DNA from: JAJPIG01 sp035504735
GTDB lineage: Bacteria > Desulfobacterota > Binatia > Binatales > Binataceae
Assembly: GCA_035504735.1 (NCBI GenBank)
Contig: DATJRJ010000256.1
Coordinates: 61,142 to 125,141, forward strand
Direction: 5' to 3'
DNA: 64,000 nt
Shown one piece after another: positions 9,308-18,286 of this stretch. Below the pieces are notes generated by a model. It saw nothing but the letters and a program-made list of their open reading frames with translations, had not been told where the DNA came from and did not search any database. Position numbers and translations under genes: made by a program. Numbering within the stretch: position 1 is the first letter of the stretch; every line of letters starts with the position of its first letter.

Positions 9308-9313
9308 CCCTCC
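9308..9313 (-). promoter_or_regulatory. Shine-Dalgarno site deciding a TTG start
   Basis: GGAGGG on the minus strand lies seven bases before the TTG of the crotonase-family gene. It supports that start over a longer TTG-initiated reading frame beginning at 9357. Confidence 0.6.
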
Positions 9314-9423
9314 GGGTGGATTGTGACGAGAGTTGGACTCGCTCCACAGCCTGTCAAGAGCTTCGGCGGTCTTTCAGTTCGGCGCGTGCGGCGCTATTGG
9401 AATCGGAAAGAAGGAGCACTCCA

Positions 9424-10599
9424 ATGGCCGGACCGCTTGCCGGAATTCGCGTAGTCGATCTAACCCATATGCTCGCCGGGCCGATGGCCACCATGATGCT
9501 CGCGGACCAGGGCGCTGACGTCATCAAGGTAGAGCCGCCGCGCAGCGGTGATCCGGGACGCTCGCGAGGGCGGCCGATTGGGATGGCGCCGGGCTTTGCG
9601 ATGCTGGGGCGCAACAAGCGTTCGGTTGTGATCGATCTCAAGCAGCGCCGCGGTATCGAGCTGCTCCATCGGCTGATCGAGAGCGCCGATCTTTTTGCGC
9701 AGAACTTCCGGCCGGGGACGGCCGAGCGCCTCGGTCTCGGCGAGCCGGAGCTGCGGCGTATCAAGCCGGACCTGGTTTACGTCTCGATCAGCGGCTTCGG
9801 CGAGAGCGGGCCTCTGTCGCACAAGCGCGCTTACGACCCGGTCATCCAGGCCGCGGCGGGCGTCGCGGCGATTCAGGGCGATCGCGCCAGCGGGCGTCCG
9901 CGGATGGTCCGCGTGATCGTCTCCGACAAGGTCACGGCACTGACCGCGGCGCAGGCGATGACGGCCGCGCTGTTCGCGCGCCTGCGCACCGGCGAGGGCC
10001 AGCACGTGCGGCTCGCGATGCTCGATGCGGTGGTCTCGTTTCTGTGGCCTGAAGAGATGGACAACTATACCTACCCGGACTCGAAGCACTTCGTTAAACC
10101 GAACGTGCGCGACCTCGTTTACGAAACCGCCGACGGATACATCACGATGGCTGCGATTGGCAACGATGAATGGCGCGCGACCTGCAAAGCCCTCGGCCAT
10201 CCGGAATGGCTTGACGATCCACGCTTCCGGACGCAGGCGGACCGGATCGCGAACGCCGACGAACGCTTCGATCTGACGGGCCAGGCGCTGAAGGCCAAGA
10301 GCTCGGCGGAGTGGCTCGAAATCCTCGATCGCGAGCAGGTACCGTGCGCGCCGATCCTCAGCCCCGAGCAAGTCATCGACGATGCGCAGGTGCGCCACAA
10401 CGGACTGATCGTCGAGTACCAGCATCCATTTGCCGGCCGCACGCGACAGACCCGGCCCGCAGCGCGTTTCGAGCGGACGCCGCAGGAAATTCGCCAGCCG
10501 GCGCCGACGCTCGGGCAGCATACCGACGAAGTGCTCGGCGAACTGGGGTTGTCGGGCGGGGAACTCGCGCGCCTCAGATCGGACGGCGTGGTGGCTTAG
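9424..10599 (+). CDS. CaiB/BaiF family (class III) CoA-transferase
   Basis: Class III CoA-transferases move CoA between carboxylic acids through an aspartyl-CoA thioester. The 391-residue product begins with the family signature GIRVVDLTHMLAGPMATMMLAD and contains ADVIKVE, LKQRRGIELLHRLI and NFRPGTAERLGLG. Asp138 in AYDPVIQAAAG is the expected nucleophile (Asp169 of formyl-CoA transferase). The ATG has an AAGGAG eight to ten bases upstream; the frame is open far upstream, but that part is antisense to the crotonase gene. It probably activates the acid fed into the divergent beta-oxidation/mutase operon. The actual acid is unknown. Confidence 0.88.
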   Translation: MAGPLAGIRVVDLTHMLAGPMATMMLADQGADVIKVEPPRSGDPGRSRGRPIGMAPGFAMLGRNKRSVVIDLKQRRGIELLHRLIESADLFAQNFRPGTAERLGLGEPELRRIKPDLVYVSISGFGESGPLSHKRAYDPVIQAAAGVAAIQGDRASGRPRMVRVIVSDKVTALTAAQAMTAALFARLRTGEGQHVRLAMLDAVVSFLWPEEMDNYTYPDSKHFVKPNVRDLVYETADGYITMAAIGNDEWRATCKALGHPEWLDDPRFRTQADRIANADERFDLTGQALKAKSSAEWLEILDREQVPCAPILSPEQVIDDAQVRHNGLIVEYQHPFAGRTRQTRPAARFERTPQEIRQPAPTLGQHTDEVLGELGLSGGELARLRSDGVVA

Positions 10600-10610
10600 A
10601 CAGCGAAACC

Positions 10611-10916
10611 TCAGCGGGCGAGGCGTTCGACCTCTTCCCAGTTGAGCGGCAGGCGTTGCGGCTTCGGCTTGACCTTGGCGCCGAGCCCGTGGTTGGCCTT
10701 GCAGAAGGTCTTCTCGAGCTCGCTCAACGGCGGATTACGAGGAATGCGCGGATCGCGGTCGGTGCCGCAGACCCGGCAATACTGTTGGCCGCGCAACCGC
10801 AGCAGCATCCGCTTTTCGACCTGTTCGAGAGCATCCTGAAAGGTGCCGAGCGCCGCTTCGAGCCGTTTAATCTTGGCCTCGAGGCGCAGGATCTTAGCAG
10901 TGCTTTCGGTTTTCAT
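10611..10916 (-). CDS. Hypothetical protein with coiled coil and Cys motif
   Basis: I do not recognise this 101-residue protein. Residues 8-40 are heptad-like (RLEAKIKRLEAALGTFQDALEQVEK cut short here as RLEAKIKRLEAAL) and should form a coiled coil. They are followed by CRVC (Cys47, Cys50) and a later Cys72, a possible partial metal site, and a basic proline-rich tail. It starts seven bases after the fructose bisphosphatase gene on the same strand, so it is probably co-transcribed. It ends 11 bases from the convergent CoA-transferase gene. A longer in-frame start at 10961 would overlap the upstream gene. Confidence 0.6.
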   Translation of the reverse strand: MKTESTAKILRLEAKIKRLEAALGTFQDALEQVEKRMLLRLRGQQYCRVCGTDRDPRIPRNPPLSELEKTFCKANHGLGAKVKPKPQRLPLNWEEVERLAR

Positions 10917-10923
10917 CGTCGAG

Positions 10924-11877
10924 TCAGTACTCAGGTTTGAAATCGAAATGATGGATCGCATCGATGAAGCGCACGGTGCGGGTCTTCGAGCGCATCACGA
11001 CGCTGTTGGTCATCGCGCCGCCGGAAAAAAATCGGACGCCTTTCAGATAGTCGCCGGTGGTGACGCCGGTCGCCGCGAACATCACGTCGTCGCCGGCCAG
11101 GTCCTCGAGCGTGTAGCGATGCTGCAAATCGAGAATGCCCGCCGCCAAGCAGGACTCGATCTCCTGCGCACTACGCGGCACGAACCGGCATTGCATATCA
11201 CCGCCGGCCGAGCGAATCGCGGCTGCGGCCAGAACGCCCTGATGCGCCCCGCCGACGCCCATCAGGATGTCGACCTCGCCCTCGGGCCGCGTGGTTGCGA
11301 GCGCCGCCGAGAGGTCGCCGGCCGAGAGCAGTTTGATTCCGGCGCCGGCCTTGCGGACCTCGGCGATCAGCTTCTCATGGCGCGGGCGGTCGAGAATCGC
11401 GACCCGCAAATCTTCGACGTAAACGTCCTTGGCCTCGGCGAGCGCCTTCAGGTTGTCGGCCGGCGAGCGGTTGAGATCGATTAGCCCGCGGCCAATCGGG
11501 CCGACCGCGATCTTGTCCATGTAGGTGTCGGGGCAGCGCAGCAGCTTGCCACGCTCGGCGAGGGCCACGCAGGAGAGCGCGTTAGGGCCGCCGGTAGCGA
11601 TAATCAGCGAGCCTTCCAGGGCGTCGAGCGCGACATCGACCTCGGGGCCGACGCCGCTGCCGACGATTTCGCCGGCATAAAGCATCTCGGCGACGTCCTG
11701 CTCGCCCTCGCCGATCACGACATGGCCGTCCATCGCGATCGAATTGAGCGCCGCGCGCATTCCTTCACAGGCCACCCGGTCGGCCAGCCGCTCATCGCCC
11801 TTGCCGATATAGCGCGAGGTGGCGAGCGCCGCCGCTTCGGTGGCACGGACAACTTCGAGGGCCAGGTTGCGCTCCAT
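10924..11877 (-). CDS. glpX: Class II fructose-1,6-bisphosphatase GlpX, atypical active site
   Basis: GlpX hydrolyses fructose 1,6-bisphosphate in gluconeogenesis. The 317-residue protein aligns without gaps with E. coli GlpX in the catalytic half: RYIGKGDERLAD (Asp33), VIGEGEQD (Glu57), DVALDALEGS (Asp85, Glu88). Three conserved positions differ. Pro86 is Ala, Thr90 is Ser, and the GGAPEG loop is GGAHQG, placing Gln213 where E. coli has Glu213. The family is clear, but activity or substrate may be altered. A GAAGGG lies just upstream of the ATG. It is 16 bases downstream of the ApgM-like gene. Confidence 0.88.
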   Translation of the reverse strand: MERNLALEVVRATEAAALATSRYIGKGDERLADRVACEGMRAALNSIAMDGHVVIGEGEQDVAEMLYAGEIVGSGVGPEVDVALDALEGSLIIATGGPNALSCVALAERGKLLRCPDTYMDKIAVGPIGRGLIDLNRSPADNLKALAEAKDVYVEDLRVAILDRPRHEKLIAEVRKAGAGIKLLSAGDLSAALATTRPEGEVDILMGVGGAHQGVLAAAAIRSAGGDMQCRFVPRSAQEIESCLAAGILDLQHRYTLEDLAGDDVMFAATGVTTGDYLKGVRFFSGGAMTNSVVMRSKTRTVRFIDAIHHFDFKPEY

Positions 11878-11893
11878 CGCCGCCCTTCTCTCG

Positions 11894-13117
11894 CTATTGA
11901 GGATTCATCTCGCCGTTTATCAGCGCTTCGATCAACCGGTAACCGTGTGCGAAGAAAATTCCCGTATGCGCGGCCTCTGCTTCAGTGTAGCGCCGGGTCA
12001 ATCCCGGACGCGCCCGCATAACGGGGCTCTTTAGAATAGCAAAGGGTACTGGATCGTTCGAGTGTGTTTTGATGTTGCAGGGCGTTGCATGATCCGGCTG
12101 CAGCAGCAGCGCGAACTCGCCCATCGCGGCGAGCCCTTCGAGCATCGGACCCAGAATGAGCTCATCGATTCTTTCGAGGGCCTCGACTTTCAGATCGGCG
12201 CGACCCATATGGCCGGCTTCGTCGGGCGCTTCGATATGCAAGAGCAGGAAATCCTTGTGCCGCAGGGCTTCCAGACCATAGCGGCCCTTGGCCGCGTAAT
12301 CGGTATCGAGGAAGCCGGTGGCTCCTGGCACCTTGACGATTTCCAAGCCGGCCAGCCGGCCTAGACCGTTGACCAGGTCGACCGCCGAGATACAGGCGCC
12401 TTGCAGATCGAAACGCTCGGCGAGCGTTGGCAGCGCCGGCCGCAAACCTTGACCCCAGAACCAGATCGAGGCCGCCTCCGGCAGTCCCTTGCCGCGACGC
12501 GCGAGATTCACCGGATGGCTGCGCAGCACTTCGCGCGCGCGATCCATCAGCACGCGCAGGCGTTCGGCGCCCTCGCCGGCCGGGAGATATGGATCGATCG
12601 CTTTGCCGGTGATGTCGTGAGGCGGCGTGAGCCTGGTGCCGACGACGCCATCGCGCCAGATCATCAGATGGCGGTAGCTGACACCGTTGAAGAGCTCGAT
12701 ACCGTCACCGGCCACCGACGCGCGCAGATCGTCGACGATTTGCGCGGCCTCGCCGCTGGTGATGTGGCCGGCGGTGAAATCCTGCATGATCGGCGCGCCG
12801 TCGGCATCGTTGGCGACTGTCACCAGGTTCATGCGGAAGGCCAGGTCGCGCGGCCCCATCGCTATTCCCATGCTGGCGGCTTCGATCGGCGCGCGTCCGG
12901 TATGGTAACGCGCGGGATCGTAGCCAAGCATCGTCATCGTGCCGACGTCGCTGCCCGGCGGCATCCCATCCGGAATCGTCGCAACCCGGCCGAGCGCGCC
13001 GTGCGAGGCGATCGCGTCCATGTTCGGCTTGCGCGCGGCTTCGAGCGGAGTTTTGCCGCCCAGCTCATCGCACGGCCAGTCCGCCATTCCATCGCCATGA
13101 ATGATTACATACTTCAC
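11894..13117 (-). CDS. ApgM-like alkaline-phosphatase-superfamily protein, proposed homoserine kinase analogue
   Basis: The 407-residue protein belongs to the archaeal-type, cofactor-independent phosphoglycerate mutase family. It has the metal-site start IIHGDGMADWP, GSDVGTMTMLGYDP with the probable Ser or Thr nucleophile region, APDEAGHMGR, and PDHATPCNIKTHSNDPVPF. One bacterial branch of this family has been proposed to replace homoserine kinase because it sits with threonine genes. Here it lies 31 bases after thrC and hom, and no ThrB-type kinase is in the window. I favour that role over glycolytic mutase, but the sequence alone cannot prove it. Confidence 0.8.
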   Translation of the reverse strand: MKYVIIHGDGMADWPCDELGGKTPLEAARKPNMDAIASHGALGRVATIPDGMPPGSDVGTMTMLGYDPARYHTGRAPIEAASMGIAMGPRDLAFRMNLVTVANDADGAPIMQDFTAGHITSGEAAQIVDDLRASVAGDGIELFNGVSYRHLMIWRDGVVGTRLTPPHDITGKAIDPYLPAGEGAERLRVLMDRAREVLRSHPVNLARRGKGLPEAASIWFWGQGLRPALPTLAERFDLQGACISAVDLVNGLGRLAGLEIVKVPGATGFLDTDYAAKGRYGLEALRHKDFLLLHIEAPDEAGHMGRADLKVEALERIDELILGPMLEGLAAMGEFALLLQPDHATPCNIKTHSNDPVPFAILKSPVMRARPGLTRRYTEAEAAHTGIFFAHGYRLIEALINGEMNPQ

Positions 13118-13148
13118 GGCTCTCCCCCGGGCTTTGCCCCTCGCATCG

Positions 13149-14255
13149 CTATTCGCGTTCCAGGATTTTCAGCACCTTATCGAGGTCGGGCTCGACCACG
13201 ATGGTGTTGCTGAGATTCTTGAGCGCGGTGTCCGGATCCTTGAGCCCATGTCCGGTAAGCGTGCAGACCACCACCGAACCCGGCTTGATTCCGCCGCTCG
13301 CGCCGAACTTGAGCGCGCCGGCGACCGATGCGGCCGAAGCGGGCTCGGCGAAAATTCCCTGGGCCGCGATCAGCCGATAGGCGGAAAGAATCTCGGCATC
13401 GGTAACCATATCGATCAGGCCGCCCGATTCATCGCGCGCGGCGGTCGCGCCGGTCCAGCTCGCCGGATTGCCGATCTTGATCGCGGTCGCCACAGTATGC
13501 GGGTCGTCTATCGCCCGGCCGAGCACGATCGGCGCAGCCTCGGCGGCCTGATAACCCATCATCTTCGGCAGTCGGGTCGCGAAGCCTGCCGTGCGGTATT
13601 CCTGGTAGCCGGCCCAGTAGGCGGTGATATTGCCGGCATTGCCGACCGGCAAAAACTGATGGGTCGGCGCCTCGCCAAGCTGATCGCAGATCTCGAAGGC
13701 CGCGGTCTTCTGCCCCGCAATTCGATCCGGATTGATACTATTGACGAGCCGAATGCCGACCGGATCGTGGCGCGCCAAATCGCGCACCACCTTCAAGCAG
13801 ATATCGAAGTTGCCGATTATCTCCAGCACCCGCGCGCCATGCATCACGCTCTGCGAAAGCTTGCCGAGCGCCACGGCGCCCTTGGGAATCAGCACAAACG
13901 ATCGCATCCCGGCGCGGCCGGCGTAAGCGGCTGCCGAGGCGGCGGTATTTCCGGTCGAGGCGCATATCGCGACGCGCGCCCCCTGGCCGAGGGCCTTGCT
14001 GACCGCCACCGTCATACCGCGGTCCTTGAAGGAGCCGGTCGGGTTGGCCCCCTCGTACTTAAAGTAAAGCTTTATCTCACGGCCGAGCCGTTCGGCGATG
14101 GTCGGGGCCTCGATGAGCGGCGTATTGCCCTCGTTCAGGGTCACGACCGGGGTTTGTTCGTCGACCGGCAGGAATCGGCGGTAGTGCTCGATAAGTCCGG
14201 GCCAGCGCGTCAGCCGCGCCTCGACATGGTTCGATTTTTCAGCTGGGGGAGCCAT
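13149..14255 (-). CDS. thrC: Threonine synthase
   Basis: Converts O-phosphohomoserine to threonine with pyridoxal phosphate. The 368-residue protein has the PLP-lysine motif NPTGSFKDRG (Lys77), the STGNTAASAAAYAGRAG phosphate-binding loop and VGNAGNITAYWAGYQEY. This is the shorter class of threonine synthases. The start MAPPAEKS lies four bases after the hom stop; longer in-frame starts would run into hom. It requires phosphohomoserine, which makes the neighbouring ApgM-like protein the likely supplier. Confidence 0.92.
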   Translation of the reverse strand: MAPPAEKSNHVEARLTRWPGLIEHYRRFLPVDEQTPVVTLNEGNTPLIEAPTIAERLGREIKLYFKYEGANPTGSFKDRGMTVAVSKALGQGARVAICASTGNTAASAAAYAGRAGMRSFVLIPKGAVALGKLSQSVMHGARVLEIIGNFDICLKVVRDLARHDPVGIRLVNSINPDRIAGQKTAAFEICDQLGEAPTHQFLPVGNAGNITAYWAGYQEYRTAGFATRLPKMMGYQAAEAAPIVLGRAIDDPHTVATAIKIGNPASWTGATAARDESGGLIDMVTDAEILSAYRLIAAQGIFAEPASAASVAGALKFGASGGIKPGSVVVCTLTGHGLKDPDTALKNLSNTIVVEPDLDKVLKILERE

Positions 14256-14259
14256 CGCT

Positions 14260-15567
14260 TCAGAGACGGTCCTCGATCCGGATAAACGCCGGTACCGCTT
14301 CGACGATTCCCCGCTGGCGGATCTGATGGAGCGCGCGGCGCAGATTACGTTCGCGCGTCGCATGGGTCCGCATGATGACCGGCACGGTGGTCTCGACTCC
14401 CCGCCCCTGTTGGATAACCGAGACTATTGAAATTCCGTTGCGTCCCAAAACCGAAGCGATCGCGCCGAGCACGCCGGGCTTGTCCCGCGCCGCGAAACGC
14501 AGATAGTACTCGCATATCACGTCGTCCATCGGCTTGATACGGGCGCGCCGCAACGCGCTCAGCGGATAGCCGAGCGCAAAGCCGCGCGCGGCCGGACCGG
14601 CGAGGCGTCGGCGCGCGATATCCAGAATATCGGCCATCACGGCCGTCGCAGTCGGCATCTGCCCCGCCCCCGCGCCGAAGTACATGGTCGAGCCCAGCGC
14701 CTCGCTATGAACGTTGATTGCATTGTAGGCGTCGCGGACGCTGCCGAGCAGATTGCGCATCGGGATCATGGTGGGATGGACGCGGGCTTCGATAGCGCCA
14801 TCGTCGTCCTTGGCAATCGCGAGCAACTTGATGGCGTAGCCGAGCTCGCGCGCATGGACGATATCGGCCTGCGTCAGATGGGCGATACCCTCGGTATGGA
14901 CCTGTGCAGGCTTAAGCATCACGCCGAACGCCAGCATCACCAGCAGACACAGCTTATGCGCCGAATCGTGACCCTCGATATCGAGGGCGGGGTCAGCTTC
15001 GGCCAGGCCGCGGCGCTGCGCCTCTTTGAGGGCCTCTGAAAACTCGTCGCCGCGCTCGCTCATGGTAGTCAGAATTGAATTGCAGGTGCCATTGACGATG
15101 CCGTGGACTGAGCGATGGCGATCGCCGGCGAGCGCCTCGCGCAGGGTACGGATGACCGGCACGCCGCCGCCAACGCTGGCCTCGAAGCCGATCGCGAGAC
15201 CCGCGCGCTCGGCAGCGCGGAAAATCTGCTCGCCATGGCCGGCCAGCAGCGCTTTGTTCGCAGTCACCACGTCCTTGCCGGCGCGAAAGGCGCGCAGAAT
15301 CAGGCTGCGTGCGGGCTCATAGCCGCCGAACAGTTCGACGACAATGTCGATATCGGGCCGTTCAACCAGCGCGATCGGATCGCGCGTAATCAGCCGCGTG
15401 GCTATTCCCAGTTCACGATCGGGCTTCAGGCTGCGATCGGCGATACCCGCCAGCTCGAGCGGCGCGCCGAGCTTATCGCGCAACGGCTCCTGGTTGCGGC
15501 GCAGGAGCTTGACCACACCGCTGCCGACGGTGCCGCATCCCAGCAGCGCTATCCGCACCGGCTCCAA
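14260..15567 (-). CDS. hom: Homoserine dehydrogenase
   Basis: NAD(P)-dependent reduction of aspartate semialdehyde to homoserine. The 435-residue protein starts with the nucleotide-binding GCGTVGSGV, then has VVTANKALLA, SVGGGVPVIRTLREAL, the NGTCNSILT segment and DPALDIEGHDSAHKL. It ends with a regulatory ACT domain (RFAARDKPGVLGAIASVLG) expected to sense threonine. No ATG exists near the expected N-terminus. Candidates are a CTG overlapping the aminotransferase stop, TTG at 15567 (chosen) and GTG at 15558. Gene order aminotransferase-hom-thrC-apgM forms a compact operon. Confidence 0.92.
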   Translation of the reverse strand: MEPVRIALLGCGTVGSGVVKLLRRNQEPLRDKLGAPLELAGIADRSLKPDRELGIATRLITRDPIALVERPDIDIVVELFGGYEPARSLILRAFRAGKDVVTANKALLAGHGEQIFRAAERAGLAIGFEASVGGGVPVIRTLREALAGDRHRSVHGIVNGTCNSILTTMSERGDEFSEALKEAQRRGLAEADPALDIEGHDSAHKLCLLVMLAFGVMLKPAQVHTEGIAHLTQADIVHARELGYAIKLLAIAKDDDGAIEARVHPTMIPMRNLLGSVRDAYNAINVHSEALGSTMYFGAGAGQMPTATAVMADILDIARRRLAGPAARGFALGYPLSALRRARIKPMDDVICEYYLRFAARDKPGVLGAIASVLGRNGISIVSVIQQGRGVETTVPVIMRTHATRERNLRRALHQIRQRGIVEAVPAFIRIEDRL

Positions 15568-15596
15568 ATGGTTCTCGCTGGAAGGGGCGGTCGGCG

Positions 15597-16805
15597 TCAG
15601 GAGACGCTCGCCATCTGGCTGGGTGCGGCGCCGAGACGCTGATTGAAGGCATGACGGATGCCGCGCACCGCCTGGCGGATTCGGTGTTCGTTCTCGATCA
15701 GGGCAAAGCGCACGAAGCCATCGCCGTCGGCGCCGAAGCCGACTCCGGGCGAGACCGCGACCTTGGCCTCGGCGAGCAGAAATTTGGCGAACTCGAGCGA
15801 GCCCATGGCGCGAAACGGTTCCGGAATCGGCGCCCACACGAACATTGTGGCGCGCGGTTTTTCGACCGGCCATCCGGCGCGGTTGAGCCCCTCGACCAGC
15901 ACATCGCGCCGCCGCCGATACAACTCGACGATCTCGGCAACGCAATCCTGCGGTCCATTGAGGGCCGCGATGGCTGCGACCTGCACCGGTGCAAACATCC
16001 CGTAATCGAAGTACGATTTTAGCCGCGACAGCGCCGCAATCATCTCGCGATTGCCGACCGCGAAGCCAACTCGCCAGCCCGGCATGTTGTAACTCTTGGA
16101 GAGCGTGTAGAACTCGACGCCAATCTCGCGGGCACCCGGCACCGCCATCAGCGATGGCGCGCGGTAGCCGTCGAAACAGAGGTCGGCGTAGGCGAAATCG
16201 TGCGCGACCATGATCTCGTGCTCGCGCGCGAACTCGACCACCCGCTCCATGAAAGTCGGCGTAACGGTTGCCGTGGTCGGGTTATGCGGGAAGTTCATGA
16301 TCAGGAATTTCGGCCGCGGCCAGCAACGCCCGACCACTTCGGTCAGATGATCGAAGAACTCCTCGCCATGCAGCAGCGGGACGCCTTGCACCTGCGCGCC
16401 CGCGATAACGCATCCGTACTGATGAATCGGGTAGGTCGGCGTCGGGGCCAGCACCACATCGCCCTGGTCGAGGATCGCGAGCGCCATGTGCCCGATACCC
16501 TCTTTCGATCCGATCGTCACGATCGCCTCGGAGTCGGGGTCGAGCTCGACGCCGTACCCGCGCGCATACCAATCAGTGATCGCGCGACGCAACTTGTAGA
16601 TGCCGCGTGAGACCGAGTAGCGATGGTTGGGCGACTTGGTGGCGGCTTCGACCAGCTTATTGACGATATGCGGGGGGGTGGCGCCGTCGGGATTACCCAT
16701 CCCGAAGTCGATCACATCCTCGCCGGCGCGGCGCGCCTGCAGGCACAACTCGCCGATCGCATTGAATACGTAGGGTGGGAGCCGCTTTATTCTTGGAAAG
16801 TCCAT
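15597..16805 (-). CDS. Class I/II aminotransferase, AlaC-like
   Basis: A 402-residue PLP enzyme of fold type I. Visible are the N-terminal FPRIKRLPPYVF, DFGMGNPDGATP, NFPHNPTTAT, AHDFAYADLCFDG and the Schiff-base Lys237 in TLSKSYNMPGWR. This pattern is that of the AlaC/YfdZ group, usually alanine-glutamate transaminases. Its place ahead of hom and thrC could instead mean an aspartate-family aminotransferase; the sequence does not settle this. The ATG is preceded by AAAGGGG. Confidence 0.87.
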   Translation of the reverse strand: MDFPRIKRLPPYVFNAIGELCLQARRAGEDVIDFGMGNPDGATPPHIVNKLVEAATKSPNHRYSVSRGIYKLRRAITDWYARGYGVELDPDSEAIVTIGSKEGIGHMALAILDQGDVVLAPTPTYPIHQYGCVIAGAQVQGVPLLHGEEFFDHLTEVVGRCWPRPKFLIMNFPHNPTTATVTPTFMERVVEFAREHEIMVAHDFAYADLCFDGYRAPSLMAVPGAREIGVEFYTLSKSYNMPGWRVGFAVGNREMIAALSRLKSYFDYGMFAPVQVAAIAALNGPQDCVAEIVELYRRRRDVLVEGLNRAGWPVEKPRATMFVWAPIPEPFRAMGSLEFAKFLLAEAKVAVSPGVGFGADGDGFVRFALIENEHRIRQAVRGIRHAFNQRLGAAPSQMASVS

Positions 16806-16911
16806 CCCCTTTGTTTCCGCCCCAGGCCATTGATGGCGGGTCTGTAATTTTTAGCCCACCGGGCCGCGCTTAGCCAGTAGGCCGGGCAAAAACCATCTTT
16901 CAGAGCGGGGG

Positions 16912-18171
16912 CTATTTCGAGGCTGCAGAGGGAATCGGGGCGGCGGCTGACTCCGGCCTGAGCGCCCAGAAACAGGGCGCGGCGAGCAGCGCGATCGAGG
17001 CGAGAATCAGCCAGGTCGTCGGGATGCCGAGGCGGTCGGCGGCGAAACCGCCGATCAACAGGCCGCCCGAGCCGCCTAGGGTCGCGAAGGTGTTGGTGAA
17101 CGACAACAGCGTCGCGCGCTGGTCGGCCTCAATCTGCTCGTTCAGCCAGCTACTGACCAGCGGCTGCATCGCGCCGGTGAAGATTCGCATCAAGAATAAC
17201 AGCGTGACCACCAGGTTCGGCTGCCGTGCGCTAAGTCCCGCGCCCGCGAGCATCGCGGCCGATCCCAACACCAGCATCGACAGCCGCACGCCGCGCAATG
17301 ACTCATCGGGTCGCACGCGTGCCACGATTTCCGCGCCAATCAATTGCCCGATCGTCAGCACGCAGAAAATCCAGCCGACGATCCAGATACCGACGCGATA
17401 ATCGTCGTTGACGAGCTGCGGCCACTCCATCCAATACGAGGCCCAGGCAGCGAACGACATTCCGTTGGCGAGGCTCAGGAAGAGCACCGTACGGCGCCCG
17501 AACCCCTGGCGCATCCCGGCGACGACGCGGCGCGCGACCTGGAGCGACACTTGCGCGGGACTCAGGGCCGCGCGCACTGTCCGCCGCTCTTTCATCAGCA
17601 TCATCGCCGCCGCTGCGCTGACCGTATAACCGACCGCGCCAACCAGCCACGGCCATGCGATGTTGATATCGGCGATGTAGGCGCCGAGCAGCGCCGAGGT
17701 CATCCAGCCTACATTGGTGAGCTGCTGGAGGCGCGAGAAGAGCCGATCTTTGAGGTCGCTGTAGCCGGCCGCATCGAGTGCATCCACTCCCCAGGCATCG
17801 ATTGCGCCGCTGCAGAAGGTGGTACCGACACCGTCGATAATCTCGGCCACCATGAAGAGCGCATAGCGATGGACGAAGAAATAGATCACGAAGGCGACCA
17901 TGCGCAGCGCGCAGCCCAGCACGAACGAATTGCGCCGCCCGATCGCGTCGGCGAAGGCTCCGGTTGGCAGGTCAGTTAAAAAGATCACGATGCAGTAGAC
18001 CGCCATCACGGAATTTATTTGCAGCTGGTCGAGTCCGCGCGCGCGCAGAAAAAGCGGATAGACGCCGAACAGAAAACCGCCGGCGAAGGCATAGATCAGC
18101 GAGACCGCGTAGTAGCGCCGGGTGATGCGGCGAATCACCGCGGTGCGTGCGGACTGCGACGATGAGGGCAT
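16912..18171 (-). CDS. MFS transporter
   Basis: The 419-residue protein has about twelve hydrophobic helices and the MFS loop signature between helices 2 and 3 (DLPTGAFADAIGRR), followed by an R-rich loop before the third helix. The N-terminal part (SLIYAFAGGFLFGVYPLFLRARG) is of the general major facilitator type. The substrate is not predictable. It lies 106 bases upstream of the aminotransferase on the same strand and is divergent from the inositol-phosphatase-family gene, with a short shared intergenic region containing the palindrome CATCGCGATG. Confidence 0.82.
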   Translation of the reverse strand: MPSSSQSARTAVIRRITRRYYAVSLIYAFAGGFLFGVYPLFLRARGLDQLQINSVMAVYCIVIFLTDLPTGAFADAIGRRNSFVLGCALRMVAFVIYFFVHRYALFMVAEIIDGVGTTFCSGAIDAWGVDALDAAGYSDLKDRLFSRLQQLTNVGWMTSALLGAYIADINIAWPWLVGAVGYTVSAAAAMMLMKERRTVRAALSPAQVSLQVARRVVAGMRQGFGRRTVLFLSLANGMSFAAWASYWMEWPQLVNDDYRVGIWIVGWIFCVLTIGQLIGAEIVARVRPDESLRGVRLSMLVLGSAAMLAGAGLSARQPNLVVTLLFLMRIFTGAMQPLVSSWLNEQIEADQRATLLSFTNTFATLGGSGGLLIGGFAADRLGIPTTWLILASIALLAAPCFWALRPESAAAPIPSAASK

Positions 18172-18286
18172 CGCTTACTGATGTAGCATCGCGATGTTGC
18201 AGGCGCATCAACGGTGGCGCGGGGGATAAACGATCGCGTCCGGATGCGGCCGGACTGGACGGTTGATTTGCGCTCGAATAAGTTTC

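Noticed and set aside
8779..9423. Long upstream extension of the CoA-transferase frame
   Set aside because: It is antisense to the crotonase gene, has no family pattern, and the ATG at 9424 has a good ribosome-binding site and a canonical N-terminus.
15568..15945. Upstream extension of the hom frame
   Set aside because: It overlaps the aminotransferase gene and encodes an Arg-rich sequence typical of an off-frame reading in GC-rich DNA.
18187..18196. Palindrome CATCGCGATG in a divergent intergenic region as operator
   Set aside because: GATC/CGAT-rich palindromes are frequent in this sequence, so a ten-base match is weak evidence.
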